Source: Shinella zoogloeoides (GTDB lineage Bacteria; Pseudomonadota; Alphaproteobacteria; Rhizobiales; Rhizobiaceae). From it: a DNA stretch of 64,000 nucleotides. Below, one piece after another: positions 20,912 to 28,289 of this stretch. A program made the position numbers and the translations under genes. The stretch is from the NCBI RefSeq assembly GCF_022682305.1, contig NZ_CP093528.1, positions 1,625,501 to 1,689,500 of the forward strand. The letters run 5' to 3'. The notes under the pieces were generated by a model. It did no database searches. It was not told where the DNA came from and saw nothing but the letters and a program-made list of their open reading frames with translations. How positions within the stretch are numbered: the first letter of the stretch is position 1; every line of letters begins with the position of its first letter.

Positions 20912-22419
20912 TGATCCGCTGCGCCGCCGTCCTGCTTTCGCTCCTGCTGGCGTCCGGCGCAAGCGCGGCCGACCGCGCGCTCCTGATCGGCATCGGCACC
21001 TATGCCACCCTGCCGGAGAAGCTATTCCTCGAAGGGCCGAAGAATGACGTGCCGCTGATCGAGAAGCTGCTCAGGGAAAAGCAGGGCTATGCGGCCGATT
21101 CGATCCGCATCCTGCGTGACAAGGATGCGAGCCGCGCCGCGATCCTCGCCAGTATCGACGAATGGCTGGTCGCCGGCACGCAGCCCGGCGACCGCGTCTA
21201 TCTCTATTTTTCCGGGCACGGCCTTCAGGTCAAGGATCAGGATGGCGACGAGGAGGACGGGCTGGACGAGGCGCTGTCGACCTATGACATCGTCGCAGGC
21301 GACGGCGACTGGACGAACGTGATTCTCGATGACGAGATCGACGCGATGCTCGCGAAGCTCAAGGACCGCGCCGTCTCCATCGTCATCGACGCCTGCCACT
21401 CCGGCACGATCTCGCGGTCTCTTTCCGCACAGGTGGGCGATGCGATGGAAAGCGCGCGCTTCCTGCCGCGCCCCCGCGCCAAGCCGGTGGACGAGGTGAA
21501 GACGCGCGGCCTGCGCGTCGATCTGGCGATCGTCGACAAGCCCGATGTCGCAAAGCAGAGCGGTGTCGAGGCCTGGAGCGCGGCGTCCTCCTATCAGGTC
21601 GCCTGGGACGATACGCGCCTGCCGCCGGAGGAGCGCCACGGTGTTTTCACGCTCTCCTATGTCGACGGCCACGAGATCGCCGCATCCGACAGCAACGGCA
21701 ACGGCATCGTCTCGAATGCCGAGTTGCTCGACTATGTGAAGAAGCAGTCGCAGGCCTATTGCGCCGGACAGGACCAGTGCCAGGGCCTCGATCCCCAACT
21801 CGAGGTCAATTACGCGCTACTCGGCGCCAGCGCCGTGTCCCCGGCCGCCGAGACCGGCCAGCAGACATCGGATTCCGGCAAGGTCGAGGAGGTGAAGATC
21901 GACAATACCCAGCAAACCGCCTATGTCGCGGCCGACCCGGTCGAGGCCGTCGGCGATATCCTCGGCAAGGCGCAGACCGGCGATGTCACGGTTGCGCTTT
22001 CCTCCGACCGCCTGAAGAGCGGCGACACCTTCCGCATCACGGTGACGAGCGTCACCGGCGGGCATCTCGTCCTCTACGACGTGGACAAGGACGGCAAGGC
22101 GACGCAGATATTCCCCAACGAAGCGGCGCAGAAGATCACCCGCCTTGCCGCAAATACCCCGATCACCATCCCCGACGACTATTATGGCTTCGATTTCGAG
22201 GCGGAAGGCCCGAGCGAGAACGTACTGGTGGCCATCGTCGTCGCCGACGACGTGGACCTTACCAGGATCGCCCCGAGCGACTACGGTCTCACCAAGGAAC
22301 TCGACGCCCGAACCACCATCGCCGAGATCGCTGGCACGTTGAACGGGACCTGGACCCGTGACACCGAGAACCGCAGCGTGAACTGGTCGCTCGGGCTCTT
22401 GAAATACACGGTCTATTGA
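20911..22419 (+). CDS. Exported caspase-family (peptidase C14) protein 2 with DUF4384
   Basis: A 502-residue protein with a signal peptide (cleavage near ASAAD, residue 20). The caspase fold begins RALLIGIGTYATLP; the dyad is H103 in FSGHGLQ and C162 in IDACHSG, the standard orthocaspase context. A calcium-type EF-hand loop is at 260-271 (DSNGNGIVSNAE). Residues about 358-449 are a clear DUF4384 domain (SDRLKSGDTFRITVTSVTGG, LYDVDKDGKATQIFPNE). It shares the whole architecture with caspase 1 but only limited identity, so the pair is an old duplication or two complementary partners. The start overlaps the caspase 1 stop by one base. Confidence 0.92.
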   Translation: MIRCAAVLLSLLLASGASAADRALLIGIGTYATLPEKLFLEGPKNDVPLIEKLLREKQGYAADSIRILRDKDASRAAILASIDEWLVAGTQPGDRVYLYFSGHGLQVKDQDGDEEDGLDEALSTYDIVAGDGDWTNVILDDEIDAMLAKLKDRAVSIVIDACHSGTISRSLSAQVGDAMESARFLPRPRAKPVDEVKTRGLRVDLAIVDKPDVAKQSGVEAWSAASSYQVAWDDTRLPPEERHGVFTLSYVDGHEIAASDSNGNGIVSNAELLDYVKKQSQAYCAGQDQCQGLDPQLEVNYALLGASAVSPAAETGQQTSDSGKVEEVKIDNTQQTAYVAADPVEAVGDILGKAQTGDVTVALSSDRLKSGDTFRITVTSVTGGHLVLYDVDKDGKATQIFPNEAAQKITRLAANTPITIPDDYYGFDFEAEGPSENVLVAIVVADDVDLTRIAPSDYGLTKELDARTTIAEIAGTLNGTWTRDTENRSVNWSLGLLKYTVY

Positions 22420-22439
22420 GAGGCTGATCCGGGTGTGCC

Positions 22440-22976
22440 TCAGGCCTGAAAGAGCTTTCTCACCCGCTCGGAGGATTCGGGTGTCCCGTCCGCAGCAAGG
22501 GAAAGAAAGTACTGAACCTGCCATTGCTGCGTTCGTATCGCATCTTTCGCCGTCGGCCGGCACCAAGGAGGATAGACGCGGATGGCCCGCTTTCCTCCTT
22601 TGCCGTTGCGCGACATGATGTTCTTTTCAAGCAGGATCTCCCGATTGAAGATAAACTGCCCTCGGTGTTCGGCATCCGAAACGCTGATCACGACGAACGT
22701 CACGCCGTCCGCGATATCCAGCGGCGCGATCTCATCCTCCGTCGTCGGCCGTTTCCAGATCGTCACGAACTGCCCGACCTTGGTCGGCGTCGTCCTCGCG
22801 ATGCGGAAGGCAACGGCATGACCGTCCAGACCGAAGCGGCAGGCTCCGTATTCCGCGCTCTCGGCCTCGCGCCGGGCCGGGTGAGTCACGCTCATTCCAG
22901 CGGACTCATATACATCACGGATAGCGTCGTTCAGCAGGTCCAGGGCGGAATCCGGCATGTTCTTGCTTATCGTCAT
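22440..22976 (-). CDS. MepB-family protein
   Basis: A 178-residue cytoplasmic protein with the MepB pattern FVTIWKRP, GQFIFNREILLEKNIMS, GKRAIRVYPPW and TQQWQVQYF. MepB proteins were first noted beside a multidrug efflux pump in Staphylococcus and have no settled function. The gene ends 20 bases from the caspase 2 stop in the convergent direction, so the two are not co-transcribed. An internal ATG at 22958 is an alternative start. It marks the right end of the accessory block, just before tRNA-Lys. Confidence 0.78.
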   Translation of the reverse strand: MTISKNMPDSALDLLNDAIRDVYESAGMSVTHPARREAESAEYGACRFGLDGHAVAFRIARTTPTKVGQFVTIWKRPTTEDEIAPLDIADGVTFVVISVSDAEHRGQFIFNREILLEKNIMSRNGKGGKRAIRVYPPWCRPTAKDAIRTQQWQVQYFLSLAADGTPESSERVRKLFQA

Positions 22977-23034
22977 AGCGGTCCATGTGTGCCCAGCGAT
23001 CTCTGCAAATTTCAGGACGTTACGGGCTGAGTGG

Positions 23035-23110
23035 TGGTGAGCGCGCAGGGATTCGAACCCTGGACCTACTGATTAAAAGTCAGTTGCTCTACCGGCTGAG
23101 CTACGCGCTC
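23035..23110 (-). tRNA. tRNA-Lys (anticodon TTT)
   Basis: Read on the minus strand, the 76-base cloverleaf has acceptor arms GAGCGCG/CGCGCTC, D-loop TAGCTCAGCCGGTAGAGCA, anticodon loop CTTTTAA, T-arm GGTTCGAATCC and an encoded CCA end. It sits between the MepB gene and ccdA. tRNA genes are common integration sites, but no integrase or duplicated 3' end is visible nearby. Confidence 0.97.
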
Positions 23111-23341
23111 CCAAGCGGTGCGAAGGGCGCCCCGCGGAAGTGCGCGGAACATAGGCAGGACGATTTGCCGGGTCAACCCAGAAAATGGGGCGGAAAACAG
23201 CTTTTGCTGCATTTCGCCGCGTTCTCCAAAAGGTGATTGGCAGGAGAGGTTCGCGGCGGCTATCTGAGAGCGCAAACGGAGGCGTGGGCGGGTTGTCGGA
23301 CAGCCCTGGCCGCATTCCTCCGGTCCTTTCGGAGTGGTCCC

Positions 23342-24091
23342 TTGTCGATTGCCGATATTTCCCTTTTGAGCGCGCTTCTTGCCGGGGCGCTGTCGTTCCT
23401 TTCGCCCTGCGTGCTGCCGCTCGTGCCGCCTTATCTGTGCTATATGGCGGGCATTTCGGTGGATCAGTTCCGTGGGAACGAGGCGGTGGCCGTGCGGCGC
23501 GATACGCGCGGCGCGGTGCTTCTGGCGGCGTTCTTCTTCACGCTGGGATTCGCCACGGTCTTCATCGCGCTCGGCGCGGGAGCCTCGACGATCGGCATGG
23601 TGCTGCGCCGGCATCTCGATGTCCTGGCGCAGATCGGCGGCGTCATCATCATCCTGATGGGCCTGCATTTCCTCGGCGTGCTGCGCATCGGGCTCTTTGC
23701 CCGCGAGGCGCGCTTCCAAGGTGGCGGCAAGCCGGCGACGGCGTCCGGCGCCTATCTGATGGGCCTTGCCTTCGCCTTCGGCTGGACGCCCTGCATCGGG
23801 CCGGTGCTCGGCGCGATCCTCGGCGTCGCGGCAGCACGCGAGACCGTGGGCGACGGGGCGATCCTGCTCGCCGTCTACTCGCTGGGTCTGGCCGTGCCGT
23901 TCTGGATCGCGGCGGGCTTTTCGGGGGCTTTCATGCGCTTCCTCGTGCGCTTCCGTCGCCATCTCGGCACGGTTGAGAAGGTGATGGGCGTGCTTTTGAT
24001 CCTCACCGGCCTTGCTTTCATCTTCGGATATATCAGCGCCGTCGCCATCTGGTTCCAGCAAACGTTTCCCATCCTCTCGCAAATCGGCTAG
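23342..24091 (+). CDS. ccdA: Cytochrome c biogenesis thiol-disulfide transporter CcdA
   Basis: A 249-residue, six-helix inner-membrane protein of the DsbD/CcdA family that carries reducing power from thioredoxin to periplasmic thiol proteins, as needed for heme attachment to apocytochromes c. The redox cysteines are C23 in LSPCVLPLVPP and C151 in WTPCIGPVLG, each in its conserved proline context. I chose the TTG at 23342, which gives the N-terminus MSIADISLLSALLAG expected of the family; the longer in-frame ATG at 23237 would add about 35 unrelated residues. It could support the four-heme cytochrome nearby, but it is a general gene. Confidence 0.92.
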   Translation: MSIADISLLSALLAGALSFLSPCVLPLVPPYLCYMAGISVDQFRGNEAVAVRRDTRGAVLLAAFFFTLGFATVFIALGAGASTIGMVLRRHLDVLAQIGGVIIILMGLHFLGVLRIGLFAREARFQGGGKPATASGAYLMGLAFAFGWTPCIGPVLGAILGVAAARETVGDGAILLAVYSLGLAVPFWIAAGFSGAFMRFLVRFRRHLGTVEKVMGVLLILTGLAFIFGYISAVAIWFQQTFPILSQIG

Positions 24092-24133
24092 TCGGAGGTA
24101 TCAGCCTCAGCGAGCGGGAGCAGGCCTCGGCCC

Positions 24134-25096
24134 ATGGCGGACATTATCGGACTCGTGCTGCCGTTCTTCGGCATGATCCTGCTCGGTTACGTGGTCGCGC
24201 GGATCACGAAGCAGCCGGTCGAGGCGCTCGGCTGGCTCAACACCTTCATCATCTACATCGCGCTGCCGGCGCTCTTCTTCAAGCTGGTGGCCAAGACGCC
24301 GGTCGAGCAACTGACGCGCGTCGATTTCATCCTCGCCAATATCAGCGCCACCTACCTGATCTTCGGACTGATCTTCGCCACAGGCCTCTGGCTGCGCCGC
24401 GCCACGGTCGGCGAGGCGACGATCCAGGGGCTTGCTGCCGCCTACGGCAATATCGGCTATATGGGGCCGGGGCTTGCGCTGCTGGCCTTCGGCGAGCCGG
24501 CGGCGGTGCCGGTCGCACTGGTCTTCTGCTTCGAGAACATGCTGCATTTCACGGTCGCGCCGGCGCTGATGGCGCTTGCGGGCGGCGAGAAGCAGCCCCC
24601 GCTCAGGATTGCCGGCGGCGTGCTGCACAAGATCGTCACGCATCCCTTCATCATCGCGACGGCGGCGGGCTTTGCCGCAGCCTTCGCCGGCTTCGAGCCG
24701 CCGGCGCCGTTGCAGCGGCTGATCGATTATCTCGCGCAGGCCGCCGCGCCCTGCGCGCTCTTCGCCATGGGCGTGACGCTCGCACTGCGGCCGCTGAAGC
24801 GGGTGCCGGTGGAGATCGGCTACATCGTGCCGGCGAAGCTGCTGCTGCTGCCGGTGACGATGTATCTCGTGCTGGGACTTGCCGGCAATTTCGATCCGGT
24901 CTGGGTATTCACGGCCGTGCTGCTCGCGGCCCTGCCGACGGCCACGAATGTCTTCGTCATCGGCCAGCAATACGGCGTATGGCAGGAGCGGGCCTCCGCG
25001 ACCATCCTCATCACGACCGTGCTATCCGTCGCGACGGTGACGATCCTGCTCTACCTCATCAAGTCAGGCCTGCTGCCGGGTGATCCGTTCCCGTAG
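24134..25096 (+). CDS. AEC-family transporter (auxin efflux carrier family)
   Basis: A 320-residue membrane protein with about ten hydrophobic helices in two five-helix repeats, the layout of the AEC/BART superfamily. Recognisable segments are GYVVARITKQPVEALGWLNTFIIYIALPALFF near the N-terminus and AAYGNIGYMGPGLALLAFGE in the middle. Bacterial members export or import small organic acids such as malate or malonate; the substrate here is unknown. The last 33 bases overlap the end of the convergent ubiH-like gene, so the two mRNAs are antisense at their 3' ends. Confidence 0.88.
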   Translation: MADIIGLVLPFFGMILLGYVVARITKQPVEALGWLNTFIIYIALPALFFKLVAKTPVEQLTRVDFILANISATYLIFGLIFATGLWLRRATVGEATIQGLAAAYGNIGYMGPGLALLAFGEPAAVPVALVFCFENMLHFTVAPALMALAGGEKQPPLRIAGGVLHKIVTHPFIIATAAGFAAAFAGFEPPAPLQRLIDYLAQAAAPCALFAMGVTLALRPLKRVPVEIGYIVPAKLLLLPVTMYLVLGLAGNFDPVWVFTAVLLAALPTATNVFVIGQQYGVWQERASATILITTVLSVATVTILLYLIKSGLLPGDPFP

Positions 25097-26272
25097 ACCG
25101 CTGCGCAGGGCCTTCAGCGAGCCGAGCGGCTCGATACCCTCGCGCATGACGATGCCGCGCAGCGGCCCGAGGGCGGACAAGAGGTGCAGTCCGGCGGATC
25201 GCAGGAATTGCACGGGCAGGAAATCCGAAAGCAGCGAACGGTTCAGCAGATCGACGCTGAGGGTGCGCGAGCGGATATCGGCCTGCCGCTTGCGGTCGAA
25301 GCGCTCGCCGATATCGATATCGTTCGCCGGCTCACGATCGGCGATAAGCTCGCGCAATGCCATGATATCGCGAAGGCTGAGGTTGAGGCCCTGCGCCCCG
25401 ATCGGCGGAAAGGCATGCGCGGCCTCGCCGACGAGCGCGATGCGCCCCTTGCCGAATCGCTCCGCCGTCATGCCGGAAAGCGGGAAGCTCTGCACGCCGC
25501 CTTCGACGGAAACCTTGCCAAGCATGGACTGCATGCGCTCCTCAACGGCCCGGCTGAGGTCCGGTAGCGGCAACGCGCGCAGCCGTGCCGCTTCCTGCGG
25601 CGGCAACACCCAGACGAGGCTGGAGCGCCGGCCGGGCAGGGGCACCTGCGTGAAGGGGCCGCTTTCCGTGTGGAACTCCGTGGATACGTTGCCGTGCGGC
25701 CGTTCGTGCGAGAAATTGAGCACCAGCGCGGCCTGCGGATAGGACCATGCCTTGACGCCGATGGCGGCGCTCTCGCGGATCTTCGACTTGCGGCCGTCGG
25801 CGCCGATCACGAGGGAGGCCATGACGCGCTCGCCATTGTCGAGCGCCAGCTCCACGCCGGTCTCGAAGGCGTTGGCGGCCGTCACGCCGCTTTCGACGCG
25901 AACGATGGCGTTCGTCGCGGCGATGCGCGCATCCAGCACATCGAGGAACGGTGCGTTCGGAATGTTGTAGCCGAAGGCGGCAAGCCCGACTTCGCTGGAA
26001 CGGAAGGCGACCGGCGGCGCACGCAGCAGCCGCGCAGTGCCGTCGAGGATCTGCATGGTCTCGAGCGCGGCGGCATGGGGGGCGATCTCGTCCCACAGGC
26101 CGAGCGTGCCGAGGAAGGCGATGGACTGGTCCATGAGCGCCGTCGTGCGGCCATCGGCGGCGCGGGCGGGCGGGGCGACAAGGGCGACGCTGCGTCCCGA
26201 ATCGGCAAGCGCGAGGGCCGCGAGATTGCCGGCAAGGCCGGCGCCGACGACGGCGATATCGAATTGTCTCAT
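25064..26272 (-). CDS. UbiH/Coq6-family FAD-dependent monooxygenase
   Basis: A 402-residue flavin monooxygenase with the dinucleotide-binding N-terminus FDIAVVGAGLAGNLAALALA, a central LVIGADGRKSKIRE (the DG motif) and the second FAD motif GRIALVGEAAHAFPPIGAQGLNLSLRD. The last reads GEAAH where most relatives have GDAAH. Members hydroxylate the ubiquinone ring. The exact position (C1, C5 or C6) cannot be assigned because alphaproteobacteria use UbiH-, UbiF- and UbiL-like versions. It stands alone, overlapping the AEC gene tail to tail. Confidence 0.87.
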   Translation of the reverse strand: MRQFDIAVVGAGLAGNLAALALADSGRSVALVAPPARAADGRTTALMDQSIAFLGTLGLWDEIAPHAAALETMQILDGTARLLRAPPVAFRSSEVGLAAFGYNIPNAPFLDVLDARIAATNAIVRVESGVTAANAFETGVELALDNGERVMASLVIGADGRKSKIRESAAIGVKAWSYPQAALVLNFSHERPHGNVSTEFHTESGPFTQVPLPGRRSSLVWVLPPQEAARLRALPLPDLSRAVEERMQSMLGKVSVEGGVQSFPLSGMTAERFGKGRIALVGEAAHAFPPIGAQGLNLSLRDIMALRELIADREPANDIDIGERFDRKRQADIRSRTLSVDLLNRSLLSDFLPVQFLRSAGLHLLSALGPLRGIVMREGIEPLGSLKALRSGLRERITRQQA

Positions 26273-26520
26273 GACCGGCCTCCGAGGCGGAAAGCGTTAC
26301 CCACAGATTTGCGGTGCTTGTACTGCGCCAAGACTAGGCCCGCAAAGGGGCAATTTCCATGGGATGAATCCGCGCAGCCGGAAGAACCGCCGGGCGGACA
26401 GGCGATTTTCTCTGGCGGCGTCGGACAATCAATGCATATTACCGGCAGTAACCGCACAAGAGGGCAGGTTCGGCGGCGCGCGGCCGGGCAAAAGCCCCAA
26501 GGGATGGACAGCGAACGGCA

Positions 26521-27246
26521 ATGAAGTTTTTCAATTACAAGCGCGTGCCCTACGCGGAGATTCGCGCCTTTTCCGTTCATATCCTGACGGCGTCCGGCTC
26601 GTTCCTCGCCTTTCTCGGCGTCGTGGCCGCGGCGGAACACCGTTTCGTCGACATGTTCTGGTGGCTCGGCCTCGCGCTGCTCGTCGACGGCATCGACGGG
26701 CCGATCGCCCGCAAGGTGCGCGTCAAGGAAGTGCTGCCCAACTGGTCCGGCGACACGCTGGACAATGTCATCGACTACGTGACCTACGTGCTCCTGCCGG
26801 CCTTCGCGCTCTACCAGGGCGGCATGATCGGCGAGCCGTGGTCCTTTGTCGCCGCAGGCGCCATCGTGGTGTCCAGCGCCATCTATTATGCCGACATGGG
26901 CATGAAGACGGACGAATATTTCTTCTCCGGCTTCCCGGTCGTCTGGAACATGGTGGTGTTCACGCTCTTCGTGATCAAGGCGAGCGAGCTGACGGCGTCG
27001 ATCATCGTCTTCGTTTCCGTCTTCCTCACCTTCATGCCGATCAATTTCCTGCATCCTGTGCGCGTCGAGCGCCTGAGGTCGGTGAACCTCGCCGTCTTCT
27101 TCCTCTGGGCCGGCCTTAGCGGCTATGCGCTTCTGCTTCACTTCGATACGCCGGCCTGGGTCGTCTGGGGCGTCGTCGCGACGGGGGTCTATCTCTATGT
27201 CATCGGCGCGGTGCTGCAGGCCTTTCCCGCCCTCGGCCGGCGCTAG
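26521..27246 (+). CDS. pcsA: Phosphatidylcholine synthase
   Basis: A 241-residue membrane enzyme that condenses CDP-diacylglycerol with choline to give phosphatidylcholine and CMP, the one-step bacterial route used by rhizobia and Brucella. It has about eight hydrophobic segments and a CDP-alcohol phosphotransferase motif: D56, G57, D59, G60, A63, R64, then after twelve residues G77, D81 and D85. The twelve-residue spacing instead of eight is the modified form characteristic of bacterial Pcs. The gene stands between a divergent monooxygenase and a quinone oxidoreductase; 248 bases upstream hold no gene I can support. Confidence 0.94.
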   Translation: MKFFNYKRVPYAEIRAFSVHILTASGSFLAFLGVVAAAEHRFVDMFWWLGLALLVDGIDGPIARKVRVKEVLPNWSGDTLDNVIDYVTYVLLPAFALYQGGMIGEPWSFVAAGAIVVSSAIYYADMGMKTDEYFFSGFPVVWNMVVFTLFVIKASELTASIIVFVSVFLTFMPINFLHPVRVERLRSVNLAVFFLWAGLSGYALLLHFDTPAWVVWGVVATGVYLYVIGAVLQAFPALGRR

Positions 27247-27264
27247 AACAATCGGGAGCATGAC

Positions 27265-28236
27265 ATGACCAAGGCGATCGTCATCCGCAGTCTCGGCGGG
27301 CCGGAGGTTCTGAAGCTCGAAGACGTGCCGCTCGGCGCGCCGGGACCGGGCGAAGTGCAGATCAGGCAGGCAGCGGTCGGCCTCAACTTCATCGACGTCT
27401 ATTTCCGCACGGGCCTCTACAAGACCGATCTGCCCTTCGTTCCGGGCAAGGAAGGCGCCGGCACGGTTACTGCGCTCGGCGAAGGTGTCACGGATTTTGC
27501 GATTGGCGACCGGGTCGCCTATGCGTCCGCGGACGGCGCCTATGCGGCGGAACGCAACGTCGCGACGAAGCATCTGGTGAAGGTGCCGGACGGCATCCCG
27601 CTCGAGACGGCGGCGGCCATGATGCTGAAAGGCATGACGGCGCAATATCTGCTGCTCCAGACCTACAAGGTGAAACCCGGCAGCGTGATCCTGTTCCACG
27701 CCGCGGCCGGCGGCGTCGGCCTGATCGCCGGCCAATGGGCGAAGGCGCTCGGCGCGACGGTGATCGGCACGGCCGGTTCGCAGGCGAAGATCGATCTCGC
27801 GCTGGCCCATGGCTACGATCATGTCATCGATTACGGCAAGGAAGATTTCGCCGCGCGGGTGCGTGAACTGACGAACGGCGCGGGCGTCGACGTCGTCTAC
27901 GATTCCGTCGGCAAGGATACGTTCCCCAGGTCGCTGGACTGCCTGAAGCCGCGTGGCCTCTTCGTCAGCTTCGGCAATTCCTCGGGGCCTGTCGATGCCT
28001 TCAACATGGGGTTGCTCGCACAGAAGGGTTCGCTCTTCGCCACGCGCCCGACGCTCTTCGCCTATATTGCGACGCGCGCGGAACTCGATGCATGTGCAAA
28101 CTCGCTCTTTGATGTTGTGCAAGGCAACAAAGTGCGTATCAATATTAATCAGACTTATCCGTTGGCCGAAGCTGGGCGGGCGCACACGGATCTGGAAACA
28201 AGAAAAACGAGCGGAACGACATTGCTCATCCCCTGA
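27265..28236 (+). CDS. qor: Quinone oxidoreductase, NADPH-dependent (zinc-independent MDR family)
   Basis: A 323-residue medium-chain reductase of the QOR type, reducing quinones by one electron with NADPH. The substrate domain contains VGLNFIDVYFRTGLY and PFVPGKEGAGTVTALGEGV. The Rossmann motif is AAAGGVGLIAGQWAKALGA followed by VIGTAGSQAKIDLA, and the family segment DVVYDSVGKDTF is present. No zinc-binding cysteines are seen, as expected. It starts 18 bases after pcsA, so the two may be co-transcribed, though no functional link is evident. Confidence 0.93.
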   Translation: MTKAIVIRSLGGPEVLKLEDVPLGAPGPGEVQIRQAAVGLNFIDVYFRTGLYKTDLPFVPGKEGAGTVTALGEGVTDFAIGDRVAYASADGAYAAERNVATKHLVKVPDGIPLETAAAMMLKGMTAQYLLLQTYKVKPGSVILFHAAAGGVGLIAGQWAKALGATVIGTAGSQAKIDLALAHGYDHVIDYGKEDFAARVRELTNGAGVDVVYDSVGKDTFPRSLDCLKPRGLFVSFGNSSGPVDAFNMGLLAQKGSLFATRPTLFAYIATRAELDACANSLFDVVQGNKVRININQTYPLAEAGRAHTDLETRKTSGTTLLIP

Positions 28237-28289
28237 CAAGGACCCGAACGGGCGCTGGGGAATGGGATCGCAGGGGAAGAGGGGGCAGA

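Noticed and set aside
13773..22419. Bacterial equivalent of the mitochondrial cytochrome c-caspase death pathway, or an anti-phage caspase system
   Set aside because: The resemblance in parts is striking, but all proteins except the flavocytochrome are exported, and no cytoplasmic sensor, CRISPR or nucleotide-signal module accompanies them. I do not claim a death or defence role.
12841..23110. Prophage or integrative element
   Set aside because: No integrase, transposase, phage structural gene or duplicated tRNA end is visible.
22985..23236. Plus-strand ORF of 83 residues across the tRNA
   Set aside because: It reads the complement of tRNA-Lys; its GERAGIRTLDLLIKSQLLYRLSYALPS-like content is the familiar artefact of translating a tRNA gene.
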